Below, piece by piece: positions 1 through 6,822 of a stretch of DNA of 8,932 bases. The stretch comes from an uncultured Eubacteriales bacterium. Lineage in GTDB: Bacteria; Bacillota; Clostridia; Oscillospirales; CAG-272. The position numbers were made by a program, and so were the translations under genes. How positions within the stretch are numbered: the stretch's first letter is position 1; each line of letters starts with the position of its first letter. The notes under the pieces were generated by a model. It was not told the origin of the DNA, made no database searches, and worked only from the letters and a program-made list of their open reading frames with translations. Location: contig UQNQ01000038.1 in the NCBI GenBank assembly GCA_900542425.1, positions 1-8,932 of the forward strand, written 5' to 3'.

Positions 1-1
1 A

Positions 2-7
2 TATAAT
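2..7 (+). promoter_or_regulatory. Possible -10 box (TATAAT) of the seven-gene operon
   Basis: A perfect TATAAT hexamer lies 30 bases upstream of the ATG of the first gene. Transcription from it would start near base 14 and give a leader of roughly 24 bases that still contains the ribosome binding site. The -35 region falls outside the window, so only half of the promoter can be seen. AT-rich sequence makes a chance match quite possible. Confidence 0.35.
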
Positions 8-25
8 GAAGCAAATTTAAAAAAT

Positions 26-29
26 GGAG
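26..29 (+). promoter_or_regulatory. Ribosome binding site GGAG that decides the first gene's start
   Basis: GGAG sits 8 bases before the ATG at 38 and only 2 bases before an in-frame GTG at 32. The normal spacing favours the ATG, so the two-codon longer GTG reading is not used here. Confidence 0.7.
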
Positions 30-37
30 TAGTGAAT

Positions 38-1474
38 ATGTCGGAAAAAATATATGACGCAATCATTATCGGCGGAGGTGTTGTCGGTGCCGCTGTGGCA
101 AGAGCACTTTCTCGTTATGAACTGTCTGTGTGCCTTTTGGAAAAAGAGGAGGACGTTTGTTCAGGAACCTCAAAAGCCAACAGCGCCATTGTTCATGCCG
201 GATTTGATGCGCTTCCGGGTACACAGAAGGCGAAATTCAATGTAAAAGGAAATGCTATGATGGACAAGCTGTCCGAAGAGCTTTCGTTTGAGTTCAAGCG
301 AAACGGCTCGTTGGTTCTTTGCTTTTCTGATGAAGATATGCCAAGTCTCGGTGAGCTTTATCGCCGTGGAATTCAAAACGGAGTGCCTGATCTTCGTATT
401 ATTTCCGGAGATGAGGCGCGCAGGATGGAACCCAACCTTGCGGATGAAGTGGTGGCGGCACTTTACGCACCAACCGGAGGGATTGTGTGTCCGTTTGGCT
501 TGACGATCGCTCTTGCGGAAAATGCAGCGGATAACGGCGTGGATTTTTGCTTTGATACTCTGGTTGAGGAAATTCAAAAAACAGAGAGTGGCTATCTCGT
601 CAAAACGAACCAAGGGATGTATCGTGCCCGCTACATTGTAAACGCTGCGGGCGTTTATTCGGACGAACTGCATAATATGGTGAGTGAAAAAAAGCTTCAT
701 ATCACGCCGCGTAAGGGTGATTATTGTCTGCTTGACAAAGAGGCGGGCGGACATGTTTGTGCGACGATATTCCAGCTTCCGGGAAAATACGGAAAAGGCG
801 TTTTGGTTTCTCCAACTGTGCATGGAAATCTTCTCATCGGACCGACAGCAAAGGATGTTGAAAGTAAAGAAAACACGGCTACAACGGCAGCGGAACTTGC
901 TGAAGTTACGGCAAAATCAGCAGTTTCCGTGAAGAATATTCCGTATCGTCTTACCATTACCTCTTTTTCCGGCTTGCGCGCTCATGAGGATGGAGATGAT
1001 TTTGTTATCGGCGAGATTCCGGATTCGCCCGGCTTTTTTGATGCTGCCGGTATTGAATCGCCGGGACTTTCCTCTGCGCCTGCGATCGGAGAATATTTAG
1101 CGGAACAAATCGCAGTAAAAGCAGGAGCTGCAAAAAAGGCGAATTTCAATCCCAAGCGTAAAGGCTTTGTGAAGCTTGCGGAGAAATCTTTTGAAGAAAG
1201 GGAAAAGCTTATTTCTGAAAATCCGCTTTATGGAGTGATTGTCTGCCGCTGTATGCAAATCAGCGAAGGAGAAATTGTAGATGCCATCCACCGTACGCTT
1301 GGAGCGCGTTCTCTTGACGGAATCAAGCGTCGGGTACGTCAGGGAATGGGACGTTGTCAAGCCGGTTTTTGTACGCCGAAGACCATGGAGATTTTATCCC
1401 GTGAAACAGGTATTCCGATGGAGAAAATCTGCAAGAACCGGGTCGGTTCCGAAATGCTTTCGGGAAGAAATTGA
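38..1474 (+). CDS. GlpA-like FAD-dependent oxidoreductase with C-terminal [2Fe-2S] BFD domain (anaerobic glycerol-3-phosphate dehydrogenase family)
   Basis: This 478-residue protein belongs to the DAO/GlpA family of FAD enzymes and probably oxidises glycerol 3-phosphate to dihydroxyacetone phosphate, passing electrons to its neighbours. Seen in sequence: an N-terminal FAD-binding fold with IIGGGVVGAAVAR (residues 10-22) and the strand VCLLEKE (31-37), a DAO substrate domain to about residue 360, then a BFD-like [2Fe-2S] domain near 400-460 with Cys403-x-Cys405 and Cys440-x4-Cys445. It has no membrane segment, so it is probably cytoplasmic or peripheral. It is somewhat shorter than E. coli GlpA, which has the same domain order. 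The next gene starts 10 bases downstream. L-2-hydroxyglutarate oxidase (LhgO) is an alternative from the same superfamily, so the substrate is inferred and not proven. The family assignment is firm. Confidence 0.9.
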   Translation: MSEKIYDAIIIGGGVVGAAVARALSRYELSVCLLEKEEDVCSGTSKANSAIVHAGFDALPGTQKAKFNVKGNAMMDKLSEELSFEFKRNGSLVLCFSDEDMPSLGELYRRGIQNGVPDLRIISGDEARRMEPNLADEVVAALYAPTGGIVCPFGLTIALAENAADNGVDFCFDTLVEEIQKTESGYLVKTNQGMYRARYIVNAAGVYSDELHNMVSEKKLHITPRKGDYCLLDKEAGGHVCATIFQLPGKYGKGVLVSPTVHGNLLIGPTAKDVESKENTATTAAELAEVTAKSAVSVKNIPYRLTITSFSGLRAHEDGDDFVIGEIPDSPGFFDAAGIESPGLSSAPAIGEYLAEQIAVKAGAAKKANFNPKRKGFVKLAEKSFEEREKLISENPLYGVIVCRCMQISEGEIVDAIHRTLGARSLDGIKRRVRQGMGRCQAGFCTPKTMEILSRETGIPMEKICKNRVGSEMLSGRN

Positions 1475-1484
1475 GGTGCAAGGA

Positions 1485-2750
1485 ATGAAACAGTATGATA
1501 TTGTCATAATCGGCGGAGGTCCGGCAGGACTTGCCGCTGCAATCGCTGCCAGAAAAGCAGGAGTAACAGATCTGCTTATTTTAGAGCGAGATGCCATGCT
1601 TGGCGGCATATTGAATCAATGTATCCACAGCGGATTTGGACTTCATACTTTTAAAGAGGAGCTGACAGGGCCTGAATATGCGGCACGCTATATCCAGCAG
1701 GTACAGGAGCTTGAAATTCCGTATCTGCTTGATACCATGGTTCTTTCTATCGGTCCTGACAAGGAACTGATCTGTATCAATAAAAAAGAGGGACTCTTTA
1801 AAATATCCGCGAAAGCAATCATTCTGGCGATGGGCTGCAGAGAACGTCCGCGAGGCGCTTTGAATATTCCGGGCTTTCGTCCGGCAGGTATTTATTCGGC
1901 AGGCACCGCTCAGAGGCTTATGAATATCGAAGGTTATAGCGTAGGACGTGAGGTTGTTATTCTTGGTTCCGGCGATATCGGATTGATTATGGCACGCCGG
2001 ATGACACTGGAAGGTGCAAAAGTTAAGGTTGTGGCGGAAATCATGCCGTATTCAGGGGGATTGAAGCGGAACATTGTTCAATGTCTTGATGATTATGGAA
2101 TTCCGCTGAAGCTGAGTCATACCGTTGTCGGTATCGAAGGGAAACAAAGACTGACCGGTGTCACCATTGCTGCTGTCGATGAGAACAGACGTCCGATTCC
2201 GGGAACAGAGGAGCACTATGACTGTGATACGCTGCTTCTTTCCGTGGGTTTGATTCCGGAAAATGAGTTGACGAAAGATTTCGGTCTTCCTTTGAATCGG
2301 GTAACTTCCGGTCCCGATGTGGATGATCGTTTACAGACCGGGATCCCCGGTGTTTTTGCATGTGGAAATGTGCTTCATGTTCATGACTTGGTTGACCATG
2401 TGTCAGAAGAAGCGGCACTTGCGGGAGAAAACGCTGCGACATATGTGAAGTCGGGACAAAAAGCGGATACACTGCATAAAGTAGTTTTAAAAGCGTCAAA
2501 CGGCGTACGCTATACGGTTCCGCAAAGCATTGACATCGCAAATATGCGGGATATGGTTGTCGTTCGCTTTCGTGTGGCAGATATTTATCGCGATCGCATG
2601 GTTTCCGTTTATTACGATGGCAAGAGGGTTTCAAGCCAAAAGAAAAAGGTAATGGCTCCGGGAGAAATGGAACAGGTTATTCTGAAAAAGTCAAGTTTTG
2701 CGGAATTTCCCGATCTCACGGAAATTACGATTTGCACGGAGGAAGCGTAA
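1485..2750 (+). CDS. NAD(P)/FAD-dependent pyridine nucleotide-disulfide-type oxidoreductase, partner of the GlpA-like subunit
   Basis: A 421-residue flavoprotein with two dinucleotide-binding folds. The first is IIGGGPAGLAAA (residues 8-19), for FAD. The second is VVILGSGDIGLIMAR (157-171), for NAD(P)H. AIILAMGCRERPRG (111-124) and GIPGVFACGNV (286-296) are the usual FAD-contact motifs of this class. The region GGILNQCIHSGFG (40-52) holds one cysteine and not a CxxC pair, so it is not a thioredoxin reductase. In Clostridia and relatives this family commonly lies between a GlpA-like gene and a DUF1667 gene, where it probably exchanges electrons between the GlpA-like FAD and NAD(P); that role is inferred. 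The start is ATG 1485, with GAGGTG 6 bases upstream. A longer in-frame reading from 1281 would overlap the previous gene by almost 200 bases and adds an arginine-rich, unrelated stretch. Automated labels such as HcnB-like are possible. Confidence 0.9.
   Translation: MKQYDIVIIGGGPAGLAAAIAARKAGVTDLLILERDAMLGGILNQCIHSGFGLHTFKEELTGPEYAARYIQQVQELEIPYLLDTMVLSIGPDKELICINKKEGLFKISAKAIILAMGCRERPRGALNIPGFRPAGIYSAGTAQRLMNIEGYSVGREVVILGSGDIGLIMARRMTLEGAKVKVVAEIMPYSGGLKRNIVQCLDDYGIPLKLSHTVVGIEGKQRLTGVTIAAVDENRRPIPGTEEHYDCDTLLLSVGLIPENELTKDFGLPLNRVTSGPDVDDRLQTGIPGVFACGNVLHVHDLVDHVSEEAALAGENAATYVKSGQKADTLHKVVLKASNGVRYTVPQSIDIANMRDMVVVRFRVADIYRDRMVSVYYDGKRVSSQKKKVMAPGEMEQVILKKSSFAEFPDLTEITICTEEA
2738..2742 (+). 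promoter_or_regulatory. Ribosome binding site GGAGG for the GTG-started DUF1667 gene
   Basis: GGAGG lies inside the last codons of the preceding oxidoreductase gene and 9 bases before GTG 2752. It supports a GTG start over the in-frame ATG at 2698, which would lie within the upstream gene and add 18 basic residues absent from the conserved domain. Confidence 0.75.
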
Positions 2751-2751
2751 G

Positions 2752-3129
2752 GTGGAAACAAGAAATTTGATTTGCATCGGATGTCCGATGGGATGCCCGC
2801 TGACTGTGACAATTGACGGAAATGAAGTTACAGTTTCCGGAAATACTTGTCCGCGCGGGGCGGATTATGCAAAAAAAGAAGTGACAAATCCTATGCGGAT
2901 TGTAACCTCCAGTGTCCGTATATCAGGCGCTGATATCTCTCGTGTCTCTGTCAAGACAGCAAGTGATATTCCGAAGAGTAAAATATTTGACTGTATGAGA
3001 GAAATCAAAAAAACGGCTGTCACGGCACCTATCAAAATCGGTGATGTTATAATACGGAATTGTGCCGGTACCGGAGTTGATGTTATCGCAACCAAAAATG
3101 TTCCGGCGGCGCACCATTACAGTGAATAA
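2752..3129 (+). CDS. DUF1667 domain protein, small four-cysteine redox partner
   Basis: A 125-residue protein that starts directly with the family signature ICIGCPMGCPL. Cys8, Cys11 and Cys15, followed by Cys33 in TCPRG, form a four-cysteine set suited to binding an iron-sulfur cluster or another metal. DUF1667 proteins are known to occur next to GlpA-like and FAD/NAD(P) oxidoreductase genes, as here; their biochemical role is not settled. I infer that it is the third subunit or electron carrier of the complex, in the place of the unrelated GlpC of E. coli. Two further cysteines (81 and 104) lie outside the motif. The GTG start is separated from the previous stop codon by a single base, so the two genes are probably translationally coupled. 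The C-terminal half, about residues 45-117, is a compact beta-rich region without other recognisable motifs. Confidence 0.88.
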   Translation: METRNLICIGCPMGCPLTVTIDGNEVTVSGNTCPRGADYAKKEVTNPMRIVTSSVRISGADISRVSVKTASDIPKSKIFDCMREIKKTAVTAPIKIGDVIIRNCAGTGVDVIATKNVPAAHHYSE

Positions 3130-3140
3130 AGGAATTGTTT

Positions 3141-3836
3141 ATGTTTATTTGGAATTGGATTATAGATACCGCTGCCAGCTGGAGTACGCTCGGCGTTACT
3201 GTAAGATTGCTTTTCTCTTTGCTGGTAGGTCTTGTCGTCGGAATTGACCGTGAAATGAAACGGCGTGGCGCCGGTATCAAAACACATGTGCTTGTTTGTC
3301 TCGGAGCATCTGTCGTGATGATTACAAGTCAATATCTTATGGTTCAGTTTGAAGGAGATCTTGATATTTCCAGAATGGGTGCTCAGGTTATCAGCGGCGT
3401 TGGATTTCTTGGTGTCGGAACCATTATTGTGACAGGACGTAATCAAGTCCGCGGACTGACAACCGCGGCTAGCTTGTGGGTTTGTGCATGTGTCGGCTTG
3501 GCCGCAGGCGTAGGATATATCGAAGGTGTTGTCATTGCGTTGCTCCTTTTGATATTTACATTACGGATTCTCGGAAAATTGGATGCTGTTGTACATCGGC
3601 ATGCTAAGGTGTTTGATTTGTATTTAGAATTTACAAGTAACAAAGGACTCACTGAATTTATCGAGAAGATGCGGGAGGAACAGCATAAAATTTCGGTTTT
3701 GCAAATCGGAAAAGGCGAAGTGGACGAAGGTCCTAATGCAGTAGTTAGCTTGGAAATTAAGGATTATTCCAAACGGGCAAGTTTGATCGATGATTTGCGT
3801 TGTATGGAATCCATTAAATTTGTCGAAGAACTTTGA
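3141..3836 (+). CDS. MgtC/SapB family membrane protein
   Basis: A 231-residue protein with an N-terminal hydrophobic half containing about four or five membrane segments (roughly residues 20-36, 47-66, 82-98, 107-126 and 128-146) and a soluble C-terminal domain (about 155-231) resembling the ACT-like tail of MgtC relatives. The family signature is clear: GLVVGIDREMKRRGAGIKTH (30-49), then a glycine-rich segment near SGVGFLGVGTI (85-95) and RGLTTAASLW (104-113). In Salmonella, MgtC inhibits the F-type ATP synthase and helps survival at low magnesium. Many bacteria carry homologues of unknown role, so the function here is open. The start is ATG 3141, with AGGA 7 bases upstream; an in-frame TTG at 3135 is too close to that site. 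It lies 11 bases after the DUF1667 gene and 24 bases before proB, so it is probably co-transcribed with both. Confidence 0.92.
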   Translation: MFIWNWIIDTAASWSTLGVTVRLLFSLLVGLVVGIDREMKRRGAGIKTHVLVCLGASVVMITSQYLMVQFEGDLDISRMGAQVISGVGFLGVGTIIVTGRNQVRGLTTAASLWVCACVGLAAGVGYIEGVVIALLLLIFTLRILGKLDAVVHRHAKVFDLYLEFTSNKGLTEFIEKMREEQHKISVLQIGKGEVDEGPNAVVSLEIKDYSKRASLIDDLRCMESIKFVEEL

Positions 3837-3860
3837 CTTTCAGGAAAGGCAAAATGAGCG

Positions 3861-4631
3861 ATGAGAATTGTAATTAAAGTCGGAACATCCACTTTGGCAT
3901 ACGGAACAGGGCTTTTGAATATCCGCCGTGTCGAAGAGCTTTGCAGAGTGATGAGCGATCTCAAAAATGCGGGAAACGAAATGATACTGATTTCTTCGGG
4001 AGCAATCGGTATGGGCGTCGGAAAGCTTGGATTGAAAGAACGTCCCAGCGATATTCCTACCAAACAGGCGTCTGCGGCGGTCGGTCAATGTGAACTGATG
4101 TATACGTATGATAAATTATTCGGAGAATACAATCATACAGTAGCACAAATTCTTTTGACCAAAGAAGATATTGAGCATGAAAAGCGCTGTGAAAATTTCA
4201 GAAATACGATTTTTCGGCTTCTTGAACTTGGCGCTATGCCAATTATCAATGAAAATGATACTGTTGCTACAGATGAAATTGTGATCGGAGACAACGATAC
4301 GCTCGCAGCGATTGTTGCGGCGAATGTGGGTGCAGATCTTTTAATTCTGCTGTCGGATATTGACGGATTATATACAAGCGATCCGCATAAGCATCCGGAT
4401 GCGAAATTGCTTCCCGTTGTGGAGCAGCTGACGCCGGAAATTCTTGCTCTTGCCGAAGGCAAGGGTTCTGCTCTCGGAACCGGAGGAATGAAGACCAAGC
4501 TTCACGCTGCTGAAATTGCCATGAACGCCGGAATCGATATGATTATCGCAAACGGAATCTGTCCCGCAATTTTATATAACATTGTAGATGGAAAAGACTT
4601 CGGAACAAGATTTATCGGGAAGAGAGATTGA
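3861..4631 (+). CDS. proB: Glutamate 5-kinase, short form without PUA domain
   Basis: First enzyme of proline synthesis: ATP-dependent phosphorylation of L-glutamate to gamma-glutamyl phosphate in the cytoplasm. The 256 residues cover one amino-acid-kinase domain: IKVGTS near the N-terminus (5-10), SSGAIGMG (45-52), the substrate loop INENDTV (129-135), GDNDTLAA (143-150), SDIDGLYTSDP (165-175) and GTGGMKTK (206-213) at the nucleotide site. E. coli ProB is about 110 residues longer because of a C-terminal PUA domain, which is absent here. This short form is known in other Bacillota and is not a truncation, since the protein ends cleanly just before proA. Proline feedback acts through the kinase domain in this family, so inhibition may be retained. 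The start is ATG 3861; an ATG at 3854 is out of frame and stops within a few codons. The candidate ribosome site AGGAAAGG ends 11 bases upstream, rather far. Confidence 0.96.
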   Translation: MRIVIKVGTSTLAYGTGLLNIRRVEELCRVMSDLKNAGNEMILISSGAIGMGVGKLGLKERPSDIPTKQASAAVGQCELMYTYDKLFGEYNHTVAQILLTKEDIEHEKRCENFRNTIFRLLELGAMPIINENDTVATDEIVIGDNDTLAAIVAANVGADLLILLSDIDGLYTSDPHKHPDAKLLPVVEQLTPEILALAEGKGSALGTGGMKTKLHAAEIAMNAGIDMIIANGICPAILYNIVDGKDFGTRFIGKRD

Positions 4632-4632
4632 T

Positions 4633-5889
4633 ATGACAACATCCGAAATTTTATACCAAGCAAAAAAAGCAAAAAAAGCGCTTGCCTTACTTGGTACGGA
4701 AGAGAAAAACAAGGCGCTTTTCGCAATGGCGGATTCCATTGCTGCATCCAGTGATGATATTCTCTTGAAAAATCGTATGGATGTTGAAAAGGCAAAAGGC
4801 AGCATTTCCGAGGTTATGCTGGATCGTCTGATGCTCAATGAGGCGAGGATCCTTGCCATGGCAGATGGAATCCGAGCGGTTGCCGGTCTTTCCGATCCTG
4901 TCGGTCGTATTTTGTCACATACAGTCCGTCCAAATGGACTTATTATTGAAAAAGTTTCCGTTCCGATCGGTATTGTTGCCATCATTTATGAAAGCCGTCC
5001 GAACGTGACCTCTGATGCGGCGGCTCTTTGTCTCAAAAGCGGCAACGTCTGCGTTTTGCGCAGCGGAAAAGAAGCGTATGCTTCTGCTCATGCGATCGTA
5101 GACGCTATGCGGCAGGGCCTCAGGGTCTGCGGGCTTCCTGCCGAATTTGTCAATATCCTCGACGATATCACCAGAGAAAGCGCATCTGAGCTGATGCGCG
5201 CACGGGGTGATGTGGATCTTTTGATACCCCGCGGCGGCGCGGGACTCATTCGCTCTTGTGTGGAGAATGCGCTTGTTCCATGCATTGAAACAGGGACCGG
5301 TATATGCCATATTTATGTGGATAAAAGTGCAGATGAAGATATGGCGCTTTCCATTGTGAGAAACGCCAAAACCAGTCGTCCTTCCGTATGCAATGCTGCG
5401 GAAGTTTGTCTTGTACATCGGGATATTGCGGAGAGCTTTCTTCCGAAGCTGAAAAAAATACTTGTGGATGAACGAGAAGCATGGGGAGAAATACCCGTTG
5501 AGCTTCGTCTTGACAAAAGAGCAGCGGAAATCATTTCCGGTACTCCGGCTGGCGAAATGGATTTTGATACGGAATTTTTAGATTATATTCTGGCAGTATC
5601 TGTTGTGGATGATGTTTCCTCTGCGGTAGAACATATTGCACGTCATTCCACAGGACACAGTGAAGCTGTTATCGCGCAGGATGTATCAGTCCAAAAAACG
5701 TTTTTGTCTGAAGTAGACAGCGCGGCGGTCTATGTCAATGCATCCACTCGTTTTACGGACGGAGGAGAGTTCGGACTGGGATGTGAAATGGGAATTTCCA
5801 CACAAAAACTGCATGCCCGCGGTCCGATGGGACTTTGCGAGCTGACATCTTATCAATACCGGATTACAGGAAACGGACAAATCCGATAA
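4633..5889 (+). CDS. proA: Glutamate-5-semialdehyde dehydrogenase (gamma-glutamyl phosphate reductase)
   Basis: Second enzyme of proline synthesis: NADPH-dependent reduction of gamma-glutamyl phosphate to glutamate 5-semialdehyde, which cyclises to pyrroline-5-carboxylate. The protein has 418 residues, the usual length, with an aldehyde-dehydrogenase fold. Visible motifs are ESRPNVTSDAAALCLKSGN (120-138), the block around IPRGG (198-202), ETGTG (219-223), the catalytic cysteine Cys253 in RPSVCNAAE, and the C-terminal signature RFTDGGEFGLGCEMGIST (373-390) followed by QKLHARGPMG (391-400). The ATG follows the proB stop codon after one base, which suggests translational coupling and matches the known ProB-ProA cooperation in passing on the unstable acyl phosphate. 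An in-frame ATG at 4588 would overlap the end of proB and is not preferred. Codons 10-15 contain two A7 runs (4662-4668 and 4671-4677) encoding AKKAKKA. Confidence 0.97.
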   Translation: MTTSEILYQAKKAKKALALLGTEEKNKALFAMADSIAASSDDILLKNRMDVEKAKGSISEVMLDRLMLNEARILAMADGIRAVAGLSDPVGRILSHTVRPNGLIIEKVSVPIGIVAIIYESRPNVTSDAAALCLKSGNVCVLRSGKEAYASAHAIVDAMRQGLRVCGLPAEFVNILDDITRESASELMRARGDVDLLIPRGGAGLIRSCVENALVPCIETGTGICHIYVDKSADEDMALSIVRNAKTSRPSVCNAAEVCLVHRDIAESFLPKLKKILVDEREAWGEIPVELRLDKRAAEIISGTPAGEMDFDTEFLDYILAVSVVDDVSSAVEHIARHSTGHSEAVIAQDVSVQKTFLSEVDSAAVYVNASTRFTDGGEFGLGCEMGISTQKLHARGPMGLCELTSYQYRITGNGQIR

Positions 5890-5911
5890 ATGAAGAAGGG
5901 GAGAATACTGA

Positions 5912-6721
5912 ATGAAATACCAATTTGGATTTATTGGAACAGGAAATATGGGCGGGGCACTTGCATCGGCTGTGTGCAAACGGGTTCATCCGCAGGAAGT
6001 GCTGCTTTCTGATAAAACAATGTCGAAAGCGGAGGCGCTGGCGGAATCTCTTGGCTGCACAGCTTCCGATTCTTTATCGGTTGCAGCATGCTGCCGGTTC
6101 ATTTTCCTTGGTGTAAAGCCTCAGATGATGAAAGAATTGTTTTCGGAAATCGTTCCTGTTTTAGAAAAGCGTGAAGAGCGTTATATTCTTGTCACAATGG
6201 CAGCCGGACTTTCCATGGAGACCATTTCAGGATTTTGCAATAAAGAGGTTCCGATAATTCGAATTATGCCGAATACACCTGTTTCGGCAAGCGAGGGGAT
6301 GATTTTATATACGGCAAATAATTTTGTGCAAGAGGAAGAGCTTACCGCGTTTACAGACGCTTTGGCGTTTGCCGGCAGGACCGATAAGGTGGAAGAGAGC
6401 GAAATTGATGCGGCAAGCGTGATTTCCGGCTGCGGGCCTGCATTTATGTTTATGTTCATCAAGGCAATGGCGGAAGCTGGAGTCTCGCTTGGCTTGAAAG
6501 AGGAAAAAGCGCGCCTTTATGCGGAGCAAACCATGCTTGGTTCCGCAAAGCTTGCACTTTCAACAGGAACGGATCCAGATGAATTGAAAGTTAAGGTATG
6601 CAGCCCCGGCGGTACGACGATTGAAGGGGTTAAAAGCTTTGAAAAAAATGAATTGGACCGAATTGTGACCGATGCAGTGAACGCCTCCTATAAACGGACC
6701 TTGGAGCTGGCTGGAAAATAA
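5912..6721 (+). CDS. proC: Pyrroline-5-carboxylate reductase
   Basis: Last step of proline synthesis: NAD(P)H-dependent reduction of 1-pyrroline-5-carboxylate to L-proline in the cytoplasm. The 269-residue length is typical. Seen in sequence: the N-terminal Rossmann motif GFIGTGNMGGA (6-16), GVKPQ (67-71), MPNTPVSASEG (119-129), the dimer/substrate region SGCGPAF (172-178) and the C-terminal family signature SPGGTTIEGV (231-240). The start is ATG 5912 with AAGGGGAG ending 8 bases upstream. It lies 22 bases after proA, so proB, proA and proC are complete and in pathway order in one transcript. Transcription probably ends at the palindrome that begins about 50 bases downstream. Confidence 0.97.
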   Translation: MKYQFGFIGTGNMGGALASAVCKRVHPQEVLLSDKTMSKAEALAESLGCTASDSLSVAACCRFIFLGVKPQMMKELFSEIVPVLEKREERYILVTMAAGLSMETISGFCNKEVPIIRIMPNTPVSASEGMILYTANNFVQEEELTAFTDALAFAGRTDKVEESEIDAASVISGCGPAFMFMFIKAMAEAGVSLGLKEEKARLYAEQTMLGSAKLALSTGTDPDELKVKVCSPGGTTIEGVKSFEKNELDRIVTDAVNASYKRTLELAGK

Positions 6722-6772
6722 TTTTTCAGCATTTTGAGCAAGAAATCAATATTCAATTTTTTGATTCTGCTA

Positions 6773-6822
6773 TCGCTAAAATAAAAGTGCTCTCCCTAGG
6801 GAGAGCACTTTTATTTTAGCGA
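6773..6822. terminator. Perfect 50-base palindrome, probable bidirectional terminator between proC and fucI
   Basis: Two 25-base arms are exactly complementary with no mismatch and no spacer, centred on CCTAGG between 6797 and 6798. The GC-rich core GTGCTCTCCC is flanked by an A-rich arm and then TTTTATTTT, so on either strand an RNA hairpin is followed by a U-rich tract. It lies 51 bases past the proC stop codon. On the minus strand it begins within the last codons of fucI, whose TAA (6816-6818) is inside the right arm. The symmetry and the convergent genes support termination in both directions; efficiency cannot be judged from sequence. Confidence 0.85.

Noticed and set aside
170..823. 217-codon minus-strand open frame opposite the GlpA-like gene
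   Set aside because: It is antisense to a clearly coding FAD-enzyme region, basic and low in recognisable motifs, so it is a shadow frame.
1281..1484. N-terminal extension of the second oxidoreductase
   Set aside because: It would overlap the BFD domain of the preceding gene in another frame. A good ribosome site sits before ATG 1485, and the FAD fold begins right after that start.
3861..4631. Possible truncation of proB, because it is about 110 residues shorter than E. coli ProB
   Set aside because: All kinase motifs are present, the gene stops one base before proA without a frameshift remnant, and PUA-less glutamate kinases are known in Bacillota.
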